This document shows, one piece after another, positions 52,780 to 61,663 of a stretch of DNA of 64,000 nucleotides. This DNA is from Corythucha ciliata (taxonomy: Eukaryota > Arthropoda > Insecta > Hemiptera > Tingidae), in the NCBI GenBank assembly GCA_038030265.1, contig CM075941.1, positions 40,238,164 to 40,302,163 of the forward strand, given 5' to 3'. The position numbers and the translations under genes are program-made. Under the pieces are notes generated by a model, which saw nothing but the letters and a program-made list of their open reading frames with translations, was not told the DNA's origin and searched no databases. Position 1 is the first letter of the stretch. Every line of letters starts with the position of its first letter.

Positions 52780-53217
52780 CTAATTGTTCAAGTACTCAAA
52801 GCAAATTGGTTTTACCTGTAAAACACAGTTGTTGCACCAGTAGTAACGATTTCGAACCACCTGCCGCACCACCCAGCCTTCCTCACCTCGCCTTACGGAT
52901 AAGATTTTCTCCGTCTTTTTCCAAAAAAACTTTTCGTACGGTGTTTTGGAGACTCGAACTAGACGATCTCCAACAGGTATGGGTGGCTTAGTTCCAACAA
53001 GCTCTATGTAGCATTTCAGGCAGTAATTATCTTTGAATATGTCGTCTTCTCCTTCATAAGACCATGTAGGCAAGGGTCTTAGTGAGTAATATAAAATGTG
53101 GCAGGGGGGGGGGAATTGAATCATATATTCATGGAGAGGAGACGCTACACTACACTTGCGTTGCGTGTTGAATGGAAATCGCCATATGTTTTTTGGAAAA
53201 ATATAAAACATATTCAT
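52780..53217 (-). CDS. Polinton accessory protein with paired CxxC motifs
   Basis: 145 codons open from 53217. The conserved part begins near CHILYYSLRPLPTWSYEGEDD. NYCLKCYIELVG and YYWCNNCVLQ give two CxxC pairs, a possible zinc ribbon. A relict copy at 18.6 kb keeps the middle segment. It lies head-to-head with the metalloproteinase gene and 137 bp upstream of PolB, so a shared promoter region is possible. No named family recognised. Confidence 0.55.
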   Translation of the reverse strand: MNMFYIFPKNIWRFPFNTQRKCSVASPLHEYMIQFPPPCHILYYSLRPLPTWSYEGEDDIFKDNYCLKCYIELVGTKPPIPVGDRLVRVSKTPYEKFFWKKTEKILSVRRGEEGWVVRQVVRNRYYWCNNCVLQVKPICFEYLNN

Positions 53218-53253
53218 CTCATTTGAGTTTATCCAGTCTTAATTTATCGATCA

Positions 53254-54831
53254 ATGCGTGCAGTTGTTTTTTTCTTATTGGTGCTTGAATGGGAAAGCAC
53301 TCTGGGTGATGCGTACCCTCTCAGAGTGAGCAAGTACCTTCAAACGTTTGGCTACCTGCCCAGCGACAAGAATGACTCATCAAAATCAAACACATACTAT
53401 GGAAAAGACATTTTGCATGAGGCTCTCACTTCTTTTCAAGAGACTTTTAATATTAAAGCAGATGGAGAACTAAATAATGATACAATGCTGATGATGGATA
53501 AGCCAAGGTGTGGCGTGCCGGACAATTTTGAATTGTTCCTGTCCTCACGAGACATTCGTTGGAGTAAAAGGACTTTGAAGTGGTACGTGATGGGAGAGGA
53601 TGCTGTTCTACAAATGGCCCTTGTACAGGCTGCATTTAATACATGGGCTCGATATGCAAATTTGAAATTTATACGTTCTCGAAACGACCCCGACATAGTC
53701 ATTTCCATGGAACGCTTGCAACACTATACTCTGAAATCTAAAGGCGCACAATTGTGCTCCACGGTATTTGATGGTCCGGGCGCTATTTTAGCCCACGCTC
53801 AATTTCCACACGTCAATTCAACTTCGATGCTGGAAATACATGTTGATAGTGATGATAACTGGTCTTTTAGCCGCCGTACACCCATTGGAGATGATCTCGT
53901 ATCTTACTACTGGGTAATCCTCCACGAAATCGGACACGCTTTAGGTTTAAGGCATGACAGCCAGCACGCTGAATCTATTATGTATCCATATGTTCCCCAC
54001 TTCGACTCGGAAACTGATTTGATCAATGCTACTCTTATTCCAACTGACGTTGAGGCTATTCAATATTTGTATGGTCCACCCATCAGCAATCCTCCTGAAG
54101 TTACTAGCAATGTTCCGACTCTTGAAACCTCAACACAACGTTCAATTAGCACAAGCGTTAATAAAAATGTATGTCACTTGCTGCGTGAAAAAATTATTGA
54201 AAACTACTTGGTTGTGAATGAAAATTTGTTTGTTTTTCATAAAAAACTCGTTTGGGTAATTCCTCTGTCGAAATCGATAAGAAGTGAGCGTCATCTCACA
54301 GATGCTAAGATTATTACCGAATGGTTACCGTTTCTGAATAGTGAATTCACTCATGTTAAATCTATTTACCAGCGTCCTAATGGTAATGTAATTCTCTTTG
54401 ACAATAGTCGTGCGTACGAGTTTACATACCCAGGGCTACAATTCTTGAATGAAAGTGACGTCAACAAGGATTCATTTGCCTCAATCTCCTCAAATATTGT
54501 GTCCGCTATTCATACCAATAAGGGGAAAACCCTATTTTTCACCAATGATTCATATGTTTACGAATTTAACGAATGTAGCAATTCCGCCTTCCTTCAAGGA
54601 ACACATTTCAAACTTTTCAACGGCGTGCCTGCCAATATTGTGGGGGGATTCAAGGGTGTTAACGGTCTTATTTACTTCATCGATTCTTCTCATCAGCTTC
54701 ATGAGTACAATGAATTTTTAAACACCGGGTCTATCGCGAGTCATCAAAGCCCTCTTAAGGTTTTCAATATAGGTTGTGGCAATCGTTCATATATCAATCA
54801 AATTTTTGAACTCTTGGATAAGATAATGTGA
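53254..54831 (+). CDS. Matrix metalloproteinase, full length, Polinton cargo
   Basis: 525 residues, single exon, intact. Signal peptide at residues 1-19 (MRAVVFFLLVLEWES); peptidoglycan-binding-like prodomain with SFQETFNIKADGELNNDTMLMM; cysteine switch KPRCGVPD (83-90) that keeps the zymogen latent; a basic RWSKR site before LKWYVMG; catalytic zinc site HEIGHALGLRH (224-234) with Met-turn SIMYPYV (241-247); Thr/Ser linker; C-terminal hemopexin-like repeats (about 295-525) closed by a Cys at each end. This is the layout of secreted animal MMPs that cut extracellular matrix. Host MMP genes normally have introns; this one has none and sits between PolB and other Polinton genes, inside the terminal repeats. 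Probably captured from a host mRNA or another virus. Confidence 0.93.
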   Translation: MRAVVFFLLVLEWESTLGDAYPLRVSKYLQTFGYLPSDKNDSSKSNTYYGKDILHEALTSFQETFNIKADGELNNDTMLMMDKPRCGVPDNFELFLSSRDIRWSKRTLKWYVMGEDAVLQMALVQAAFNTWARYANLKFIRSRNDPDIVISMERLQHYTLKSKGAQLCSTVFDGPGAILAHAQFPHVNSTSMLEIHVDSDDNWSFSRRTPIGDDLVSYYWVILHEIGHALGLRHDSQHAESIMYPYVPHFDSETDLINATLIPTDVEAIQYLYGPPISNPPEVTSNVPTLETSTQRSISTSVNKNVCHLLREKIIENYLVVNENLFVFHKKLVWVIPLSKSIRSERHLTDAKIITEWLPFLNSEFTHVKSIYQRPNGNVILFDNSRAYEFTYPGLQFLNESDVNKDSFASISSNIVSAIHTNKGKTLFFTNDSYVYEFNECSNSAFLQGTHFKLFNGVPANIVGGFKGVNGLIYFIDSSHQLHEYNEFLNTGSIASHQSPLKVFNIGCGNRSYINQIFELLDKIM

Positions 54832-55039
54832 GGAAGCCCCTCGTGAAGTGTGAGAATAAAATAATGAATAAATATGATTTGAACAAACGTACGTTTTTGA
54901 AATATATTTCTCGCTTTTTTTAACATATAAGGGAATATAAAAGCGCATTTCGCTTCGAATATGATTTAAAGTAATTCTCTACATTATTATTTGTTTTATC
55001 AATGTATAATATATTTACTACGAAACACGACGTACTAAT

Positions 55040-55679
55040 TTAATTAGTTATATCCATGATAAATTCGACAGCGTGTGATCGCCCACACTTCCCTCGATAA
55101 ACCAGGAATTTCGAGGGAAGCTGATTGAAAAGGTTCACTTCGTCCGCTCCCATGGCTTCCACCAATCTGGTCGGGAGGTAGACCGTCCTGACGACGTCTG
55201 CGACCCGTATTTGGGCTGTGATGTTTTGCCCATAAGTCTCGTGCTCTCCGAGCCGTAGTTTTATGATGGGGTACTCATGTCCCTCCTCCAACTCGGAGAG
55301 ACGAATGAGTGGTGAATTGGCCGTTTCATTTACCCTACGAAGAAATTCCGCGAGATCTGGAATTAATGCAAAATAACAAAAATTTTTATGAAATGTTCCT
55401 AGGTGTACTTTAGAAAATCATAATTTGACTAAGGGAATGTTGAGAAAAAGCAAATAAAAGAACATCCAATTTTTTCAAACTATGGGAGCCCGTATTAATA
55501 ATCGCCGCTGAAACTGAGTATTTGCTATTTCAATTCAAAAAACCAACGCAATAATTATAACAACCGATTTGGAACAGCTTAACATTTACTCAGCTTGACT
55601 GACGACTATGAACAAGGCCCAAGTACCAGAATAATATTGTTGTGTACTCACCCAAGTTTGATGAAGTTTCGGATGGCAT
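55040..55679 (-). CDS. Polinton accessory small protein (SELEEGHEY family), one intron
   Basis: Exon 1 55679-55652 starts MPSETSSNL. GTGAGT donor at 55651, acceptor TTCCAG at 55357, exon 2 55356-55040. The spliced product is about 114 residues with ETANSPLIRLSELEEGHEYPI, GQNITAQIRVADVV and YLPTRLVEAM. The LSELEEGxEYPI plus beta-strand pattern suggests an OB-like nucleic-acid-binding fold, an inference only. A relict with two stops at 20.7 kb has the same acceptor. Confidence 0.65.
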
Positions 55680-55861
55680 TGTTTCGCTGGCGATACTCGT
55701 TGACAAACTTAGTTCCCACTTCACTTCTCAGAGCCTTTATATACAACGTTCCAATATCGCCTAACCAAAATTTCCGTTTCTAGAATATTCGCCCTAAACC
55801 ACACATCCTATCAAGTTTTTTTTCTCTCTGGTGATTCCTTTTTTCGAACAAATTAGTAGAA

Positions 55862-56205
55862 GTCATTAAAAATTATTTGAGTAGTACATTCTTTTATTTT
55901 ATTTATGACCGTCGAGGGATATCTCCTTCTTTATTTTTACGGATAAGGAGAACTTTTTCACTCATTATTCTAATTGACAAAATTTTTGAGAGTTTCGTGA
56001 ATGTTAATAATTGCAAGTCAATTAATTTGAGTAGTACATATCTCCTTCTTTATTTTTACGGATAAGGAGAGCTTTTTCACTCATTATTCTAATTGACTCA
56101 CTCATTATTCTAATTGACAAAATTTTTAAGAGTTTCATGAATGTTATTAATTGCAAGTCATTAAAAATTATTTGAGTAGTACATTCTTTTATTTTATTTA
56201 TGGTC
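55862..56205. repeat. AT-rich direct repeats
   Basis: Blocks containing ATCTCCTTCTTTATTTTTACGG and TTTTTCACTCATTATTCTAATTGA recur two to three times, with a further copy of TTATTTGAGTAGTACATTC at both ends. No coding content. Confidence 0.75.
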
Positions 56206-56287
56206 CCTTAAAAATTAATAGAAGTATCAGGACAGATGAAGTAGGGTGAATAAATGAGTCTATCTTGTTTCATGAAATCATGCTAAC

Positions 56288-56982
56288 TCACATTTTTTTA
56301 TTGTCATAATAAGTTTGATCTAGCCATTTGATTACAATGTCCTTAATCTTATCTACATAGTAGCAATTACAAGGCCCGTCAATTTCCCGCTCGTAGGGAG
56401 GTGGATCTCTGTAGATACATGGATCATAGTGTCCTCGGCAGTTTTTCGCGGTGTGAACTGTAGATGAGGCATCGTATAAACGAAGAACAGCGTTGTGTAG
56501 GGCAATATAATTCTCATCTTCCAAGTATTTTTCAAAGTTGTGAGACTTCACAACTTCTTGCCATTCGATAGCAATGTCAAGGGGGGTAAATGGTCTACTA
56601 ACAAAAAAAAAAAATAACCGCTCAATTTTACAAGAGAAAAAAGAGAGGTTGATAAATATTACCCGTCATTCGGCGCGATGAGATTCAAATATTTAATCAC
56701 ATCTAGTTTATACCAGTTCACGGTGTAGCAGAAACACCTGTCATCTTCCTTGCTCACAGGTAGTTCGTTCTCCTTTAGCTGACTGTAAGTGCAAGAAGAG
56801 TAGTGCCTCGAATTTTTCTTTTCACCGCTAACCGATTTAGACGCCTCCAAGTATCGCAGGACAGCTTCATGAATTTTAACATAATTGATGTAGTAAGTCA
56901 GATTGGATTGCTCGGACAAATACTTTTGGAAGTCCACCGAATCGAAAACTCTTTTAATTTCAGGAACAACTCCAACGTTCAT
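56288..56982 (-). CDS. Polinton accessory protein with two tandem copies of a Cys-containing domain
   Basis: Exon 1 56982-56663, intron of 65 bp (GTAATA donor at 56662, GTTAG acceptor at 56598), exon 2 56597-56288, spliced in frame to about 209 residues. Each exon encodes one copy of a domain with FxKYL, Y..LH.AVLR...AS, HY..C.Y, a CxCY pair and a VIK.L end, so the gene arose by internal duplication matched to exons. Rightmost gene before the terminal repeat. No known family recognised; Cys pattern suggests metal binding or disulfides. Confidence 0.6.
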
Positions 56983-57094
56983 GGTTGTTGAGGATAGTCA
57001 AACTGATTAATATTTATTATTATTATCCTGATTTATAGGAAAATTTACGGAAATATAAAAAATGAGTTATTACAACTATCATTCACTTGGACCA

Positions 57095-57504
57095 CAGTTT
57101 CCGTACTCGACCCCTCATCATCTTCACTCCGCTCCAACACCCCTCATCTTACCAAAACCTTTTTCAGTCCACCCCACACATCCTCCCCACCGCCGGCATC
57201 GATGAACTCATACCAACCAGATCGATCCCACTCGCCGTCAACAAAAATTTTTTTTCATCGCTCCACCATCAAACCCATCTGACTGAACCTCGTCGACCCT
57301 ACACTCATCTACCCCAAGTATTCCCACAACTATCAACTCGTCGACGGTAGCCGAGTGGATAGCGCTCTCGTCTCCCAACCTCATACCAACCGGATCGATC
57401 CCACTCGCCGTACACAAAAAATTTTTCACCGCTCCACCATCAAACCCTCTCTTTTTCATGTCGCCACCATGCGCCACCTCTGGAACCGGCCTTTCCTATC
57501 TACT
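57095..57504. repeat. Right terminal inverted repeat of the Polinton
   Basis: About 410 bp. The block matching 41885-41990 is missing and replaced by a partial duplicate of ACCAACCAGATCGATCCCAC sequence, so the MAVYEL start codon exists only at the left end. Confidence 0.85.
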
Positions 57505-57934
57505 GTCGGCGGTTCCGGATATTTTGGGTAATCAGGGTTTTATCATTTCTGTATACCCTACGAAATTCTTGGGGGACATCATCAAGTGCTGCATGAAAAA
57601 TCTTAGACGGCCTATTACTCACGTCCTCCATAGCTTTGCGTTTAGCAGCACTGCTCACCACTTGTCTATTTATTTTGGCGGGATCCTCTTCGTGGCAGTG
57701 AATCGAAACTTCTTCCAAGATATGTGTAGAATTTCCATATGTATACAGTTTTGCGTTGCATTTTTTGTAAGTACATGCCCAATACCAACGCCCATCACTG
57801 AGTTCTTTTTTTTTGCGGTACCTATTCACTCCCTTCACGATCACTGGGTTGCCTTTTTGGCTACAAGAAAGAAACGTACTCATCGCGAGATCGATCACTT
57901 TGAAACTAACACGAACATTACGTAATGCCATCAT
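57505..57934 (-). pseudogene. MULE transposase, N-terminal FLYWCH part
   Basis: ATG 57934. A FLYWCH zinc finger at about residues 24-85 (KGNPVIVKGVNRYRKKK, RWYWACTYKKCNAKL, HCHEED) is followed by RKAMEDVSNRPSKI and VPQEFRRVYRNDKTLI. It ends at IRNRR exactly at the Polinton edge (57504). FLYWCH-MULE proteins continue here with the catalytic core, which is missing on both sides of the Polinton. Confidence 0.8.
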
Positions 57935-58028
57935 TGATTGTAGTGGATAGGAACTGCAACAAAGTACAAAGATTGTCAGATTCAGTCAGGTTGTTTGAAC
58001 AAGTGTGGGAAACTGACATGACAGACTC

Positions 58029-58124
58029 GTCCGCATTTTAACGTACATGTTTCAAAAACAACGTCCGCTTTTTAATGTTTACTTTCAGGGATTAACAACT
58101 TACGTCCGCAATTTACTGACTCCC
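58029..58124. repeat. Right terminal region of the MULE with three GTCCGC boxes
   Basis: Mirror of 40912-41025; see the MULE entry. Outer edge followed by the AATATTAC duplication at 58125-58132. Confidence 0.65.
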
Positions 58125-58475
58125 AATATTACAAGTCCTCTGAACTTCATAACAACCGGTTCCTTATATAACTCCTTTATAACTATAGACTCCCCTTCTA
58201 ACAGGTTTTTTAACAAAACAGAATCAATTTTAGACAACTCAACATCATTACAAAGAATGACCATGTGATGCTCTTTTAAACCTGCGAAATAATGCCCACC
58301 ACCGGAATCAAAAACAACTTCTTCACAATATTTAATCAATAACCTAACAAAATAAGTTTTACCGCAATTAGGAGGACAACATATATACAAATGTTTCTTT
58401 TTATGATACCACTCAGTAGAAACATGACTACAATAAAAATCATAAGCATCAAATGCCCAACTACCATATATGCTT
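58125..58475 (-). pseudogene. Endogenous CRESS-like Rep helicase fragment
   Basis: Superfamily 3 helicase features: Walker A CPPNCGKT, a Walker B-like MVILCND, then FKLRG-like FRGLVI where the MULE cuts the C motif. The gene continues at 40839-40911. The 5' part with the rolling-circle endonuclease is absent: at about 58475 the sequence switches to the end of the neighbouring FKPP gene. Rep initiates rolling-circle replication of small circular ssDNA viruses. A parvovirus-type helicase is an alternative, but the adjacent basic-arm capsid gene favours CRESS. Confidence 0.6.
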
Positions 58476-58901
58476 AAGTCCGTCGACCTCGTTGAGGTCG
58501 ATGAGTTCACAGTTGCTGAGATCGATTCGTTGCTGGAGAAATCGAATCTTTTCGGGCCCCTTCACGTAGAGGCGGTTGAACGGAGCAAGGTAGGTCCTCA
58601 GGACCTCGTTGAGGAGATTGTACGGCACAACACCCTCGTCCCACCCGAGCCCGTGGTGCTTAGCGCTCAGGTAGTTGTTCTGTTCCAGCGAGGCCGCGGG
58701 TGAGTGACGGGCAGGTGATGGCGGCTTGAACAGCCAGTGGCCCGAAGCTCGGCTCTCCAGGTCAATTATTGCCAGCTCCTTGACGATGAAACCACTGCCG
58801 CCGCCGCTCCCTTTGCAGTTGCAGTTGCAATGGCGAGGTCCATGGAATGCGTGAAAGCCCACGACGGCAGAGTGGGCTGATGAAGAGGTGGACAAGTCCA
58901 T
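58461..58901 (-). CDS. FKPP-motif protein of unknown function, copy 1
   Basis: ATG 58901, about 140 codons. The head AVVGFHAFHGPRHCNCNC is followed by a Gly/Ser loop, FIVKELAIIDLES, GHWLFKPPSPA and a NNYLSAKHHGLGWDEG block, then a LYVKGPEKIRFLQQ region. I recall similar KELAI/HWLFKPP proteins as a widespread, unnamed family in insect genomes linked to virus-like elements; an RNase H or exonuclease-like fold is conceivable. The last few residues (LKHIW) come from the junction with the Rep fossil, so the natural C-terminus may be lost. Copy 2 at 62546-62869 is shorter. Confidence 0.6.
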   Translation of the reverse strand: MDLSTSSSAHSAVVGFHAFHGPRHCNCNCKGSGGGSGFIVKELAIIDLESRASGHWLFKPPSPARHSPAASLEQNNYLSAKHHGLGWDEGVVPYNLLNEVLRTYLAPFNRLYVKGPEKIRFLQQRIDLSNCELIDLNEVDGLKHIW

Positions 58902-60015
58902 GGTAGGCGGCAGTCTAAGGTCTCAAGGACGGTCAGCCCCTCTTTTATACATTGTGGCGGCGCACAATGCCGGAGAGGGGGTGATAGCTGACCAGTTTAT
59001 CGTGAATAACGAGACAGAAGGCCGTCGTGTTCGCCGGAAAGTTATTTTTTCCTTATGAAGACGTGAGTGAATCGAATTGTCGAGAGCAGTCAATTACAAA
59101 CAGGGGACCGATGTCGATGAATTCTTGCAGCGTCAAGAGAGGGGATTTGCCGTCCGAGTCGTAGAATGAGTCGGCGAAACGAGCGTACATATCGTATAGC
59201 TCTGCAATGCGTAATTTGTCAAAGTCGAGGTTCAGGTTGTCATACGGATAGCTCTCGCTTCCAATAAACAGCTTCATATTGGTCAGGGCGCATGCGTCGA
59301 ATCCAGCCGCGTTACTCACCAGACTGTTGGCGCGATCTGTCTGAAATCCAACCAGTACAAAGCGGGGTTTTTCCATCTGCGAGACAGTGCGCAGCGTCCA
59401 AGTTTGTTGGCTGGTCTTTGGCAGTGACGGATAGGTGTACAGACTCCACGACCTGAATGGAACGTGAATCGGCGGATCCGATTCGACGCGGGAGAGAAGA
59501 CGTAATTTCTGGGCGTCTCCCACCGGGAAAACTTGGGATGCGAGAAAACTCAACCTTGAGGTCGGGCAGAACCGCACCGGCGGCTGGGGCAGCAGCGGCA
59601 ATCCGTTTAAACATGTTTTTTTCATTGTTGGCTCGAAGCAGAATCAGCTCGAGGCGAACGTGGGCCATTATCTTGCGGTAGTCCTCGGCGAATCCCAAGA
59701 GTGAGCGTAGAGGAATGCTGGCGCAAAAATCGCCAGTAGTTGCATTGCCGATTGGATTGGGCACCCTGCTCGCAGGCATGGTCCACCCGGCCACACCCAG
59801 ACGATCCCCTTTGTCGAAGCTGGCATAACCCTTCACTGTACTCGCGAATCCACACTGCTTGGTCTGGTCAATTTCCACACCATTCACTACGAGGCGAATC
59901 TCCTCAAACGCGTAGGCAATTGCATTGGTGGTCAGAGTGTAGTCAGCATTCAGATTGGTGATTTTGCCCTCGACGTACGTATAGCTCTCCGAGGGTAGCA
60001 CGTAAATGTTGCTCT
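58645..60015. repeat. Tandem duplication unit A (FKPP plus MCP)
   Basis: Matches 62605-64000 in the same orientation, period close to 3.96-3.99 kb, with scattered substitutions and one 25-base deletion in this copy. The intervening 60.0-62.6 kb holds the other cluster genes. Confidence 0.88.
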
Positions 60016-60262
60016 GTTGAAACGGGATGCGCACTTCGTCCGAATTGCCATACTGCGCTGCTGAGGCGAACGCCTGGTGCGTATGGTAGGTGATCGATGT
60101 GATACTGTTGTCATACACAAGGGGAGTACCCTTAATGTCCAGGGTGTTAAGGTCAGAGCCGGCCAAGGTCAGGCGTTCGGCGGGCATAAGACAGGCGTTG
60201 AACAGACCTTCGCGATGGTGGGATAGTTCAAGGTCAATACCCGGAAAGTCCGCCACCACCAC
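59053..60262 (-). pseudogene. Diverged Polinton-type major capsid protein, copy 1, frameshifted
   Basis: Frames 60262-59312 and 59625-59053 combine to one MCP. NSDEVRI, VLPSESYTYVEGKI, NAIAYAFEEIRL, LLGFAEDYRKIM, VPFRSWSLYTYPSLP, EKPRFVLVGFQT, SYPYDNLNLDFD and FVIDCS align with the Polinton MCP at 47.5-48.8 kb, with clearly lower identity and much higher GC. The frame changes near 59522 (CCCAAGTTTTCCC). About 25 bases near the 3' end are missing compared with copy 2. The true start is unclear: the conserved region begins at TLDIKG, about 55 codons into the frame. Confidence 0.82.
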
Positions 60263-60392
60263 TCCCTCTCGGACATGAGATTCATGCCAGAGTACCCGTC
60301 AGCATCCACAAGCCATCTCCTGGCATGGTGCGTAAGGGAAGTGGGGAGATGCGTTCCAAAGCTGTATATTTTAGACATCAAGGCTCTGCGCT

Positions 60393-60629
60393 TCACATGT
60401 GTTTGGAGGTGATGTTGCTCTCCCCAGGTTCAGGAACTGTGTAGAGCAACCCCAATTCCGTTGTTATTATTTGCGACGGTTTCGTGCTTCCATGTAGGAG
60501 GCTTTCGATGAAGAAATCCAGGTCCGCTTTGGTGACATGTACTCTCCCCATGTCCGTCGCACTCCGTATCGTCAATTGTGTCATGCACTGACCAAATTTT
60601 GGATGTCTCGAGCCAGTAATTATGATCAC
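60393..60629 (-). pseudogene. Short paralogue of the 61664-62533 protein
   Basis: Residues match the head of the larger protein: MIIITGSRHP, LTIRSATDMGRVHV, QIITTELGLLYTVPE, then a stop after SKHM where the paralogue continues for about 200 residues. A TTTTTGTTTCAG acceptor-like site precedes it in both copies. Possibly a truncated duplicate. Confidence 0.5.
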
Positions 60630-60684
60630 TCATTGGTTAGACAACTGAAACAAAAAGTTTCCCCCTCTGTTAGTACCCCTCGCC

Positions 60685-61449
60685 TTGTCAAACTCTTTCG
60701 AGAGTAACCGATCGAGGCCTGGTCATGAAATAACCGAATTTGTTCCTGTGTCGGCTATATGGGAGGTTAAAACTCGAATTGTTATTCGTTCGTATACTAA
60801 TGAAATGTTTCCGTTGTATAATGCATTGGGACCGGGTGATTGGGTGTTGTATCGTAATGACTATGTGTCTGTTGTACGTGAGATATACGGTAATACTCAA
60901 TTCCGTATGACACCGCGTGGTCCTCCTGAGTTTAAAAAGAAAAGCGACGATGAGGTGAATAAGATGAATCCGGCGGATAAGAAAGCCTATCAGGAAGCGG
61001 AAAAAAAATATAAGAGTGTGATTGGAAGACCGTATAATTATTGGAGAGTGTTTGCTCCGCAACATCGTCCTGGGCATGACTTGGAATTAACCGATTTTGT
61101 TTCACCCGAGGCACAGACAGTGGCAGCAAACATAGTCAAGACGTTGTTCAGGACGGGTCAAGTTGCGGGAAGCTCTGGGAAGAGGAAGTGTGAGATGTGT
61201 TATTTATTTTGCCCTTTGGTGAAGTATAATTATTAGTAATGTTGTTTTCCTTTGTTTGTCCGTGTTAATAGAGCGGCGACATCTTCTGACGAGGATTCGA
61301 CTGAAGTTTATGAGTTTAAATCGAGCAGTGAACGAACTGATGATGCTGCTGGAAGAAGACAAGAGGATGCACAACCAGTTGGAGGAAAGAAGAAGAAAAC
61401 AAAACAAAAGCAAGCCGCTTCGAATCTAATTCCTAATAGAGAGTTATAA
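60685..61449 (+). CDS. Two-exon protein of unknown function
   Basis: Exon 1 (from about 60685; no clear ATG at the head, first ATG at 60805) encodes EFVPVSAIWEVKTRIVIRSYTNEMFPLYNALGPGDWVLYRNDY, a basic NYWRVFAPQHRPG region and SGKRK. A GTGTGA donor near 61191 and a TTAATAG acceptor near 61271 join in frame to an acidic-to-basic tail (SSDEDSTEVYEF, GKKKKTKQKQ) ending at 61449. It could be a virus structural or DNA-binding protein. No family recognised. Lies head-to-head with the 60393 fragment. Confidence 0.45.
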
Positions 61450-61663
61450 TAGAACTCTTTTATTGTGATAAATATAGTTATGTTTGTACAGTACTACAGT
61501 TTGTGCTTATTTATTTATTCCACGTTTTATGTTTGTGCATTTAATGCATAATTGAATTAAAGAATAATATAAAATGAACAAATACACCATTATTAAAAGT
61601 AAAGAATACTGGAGTGTGAAAGTGAGGTGTAGAGTGAGTGTGTGTGAAGGTGTGTTGTAGAGT

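Larger units (their letters stand above)
41659..57504. mobile_element. Polinton/Maverick element, 15.8 kb, with metalloproteinase cargo
   Basis: Terminal inverted repeats begin AGTAGATAGG at 41659 and end CCTATCTACT at 57504, the AG...CT form usual for Polintons. Inside are integrase, ATPase, PLA2 minor capsid, protease, penton-like and major capsid genes and protein-primed polymerase B, plus several accessory genes, among them a matrix metalloproteinase. The 6 bp outside the ends differ (accatg and gtcggc), so no simple target duplication is present. Most genes are open; MCP and ATPase carry one frameshift each. Confidence 0.93.
40912..58124 (-). mobile_element. FLYWCH-type MULE DNA transposon hosting a Polinton
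   Basis: Ends are imperfect inverted repeats (GAGCGTAGGTAAAATGCGGAC and, complemented, GGGAGTCAGTAAATTGCGGAC) with 8-bp AATATTAC duplications outside. At each end a GTAAAATGCGGAC-like box recurs three times. The transposase is split: N-terminus at 57505-57934, C-terminus at 41108-41658, with the Polinton between. Eight to nine bp duplications fit Mutator-like elements. Confidence 0.75.

Noticed and set aside
61204..61413. Hydrophobic minus-strand frame suggesting a membrane peptide
   Set aside because: Complement of the Lys-rich second exon of the plus-strand gene; shadow.
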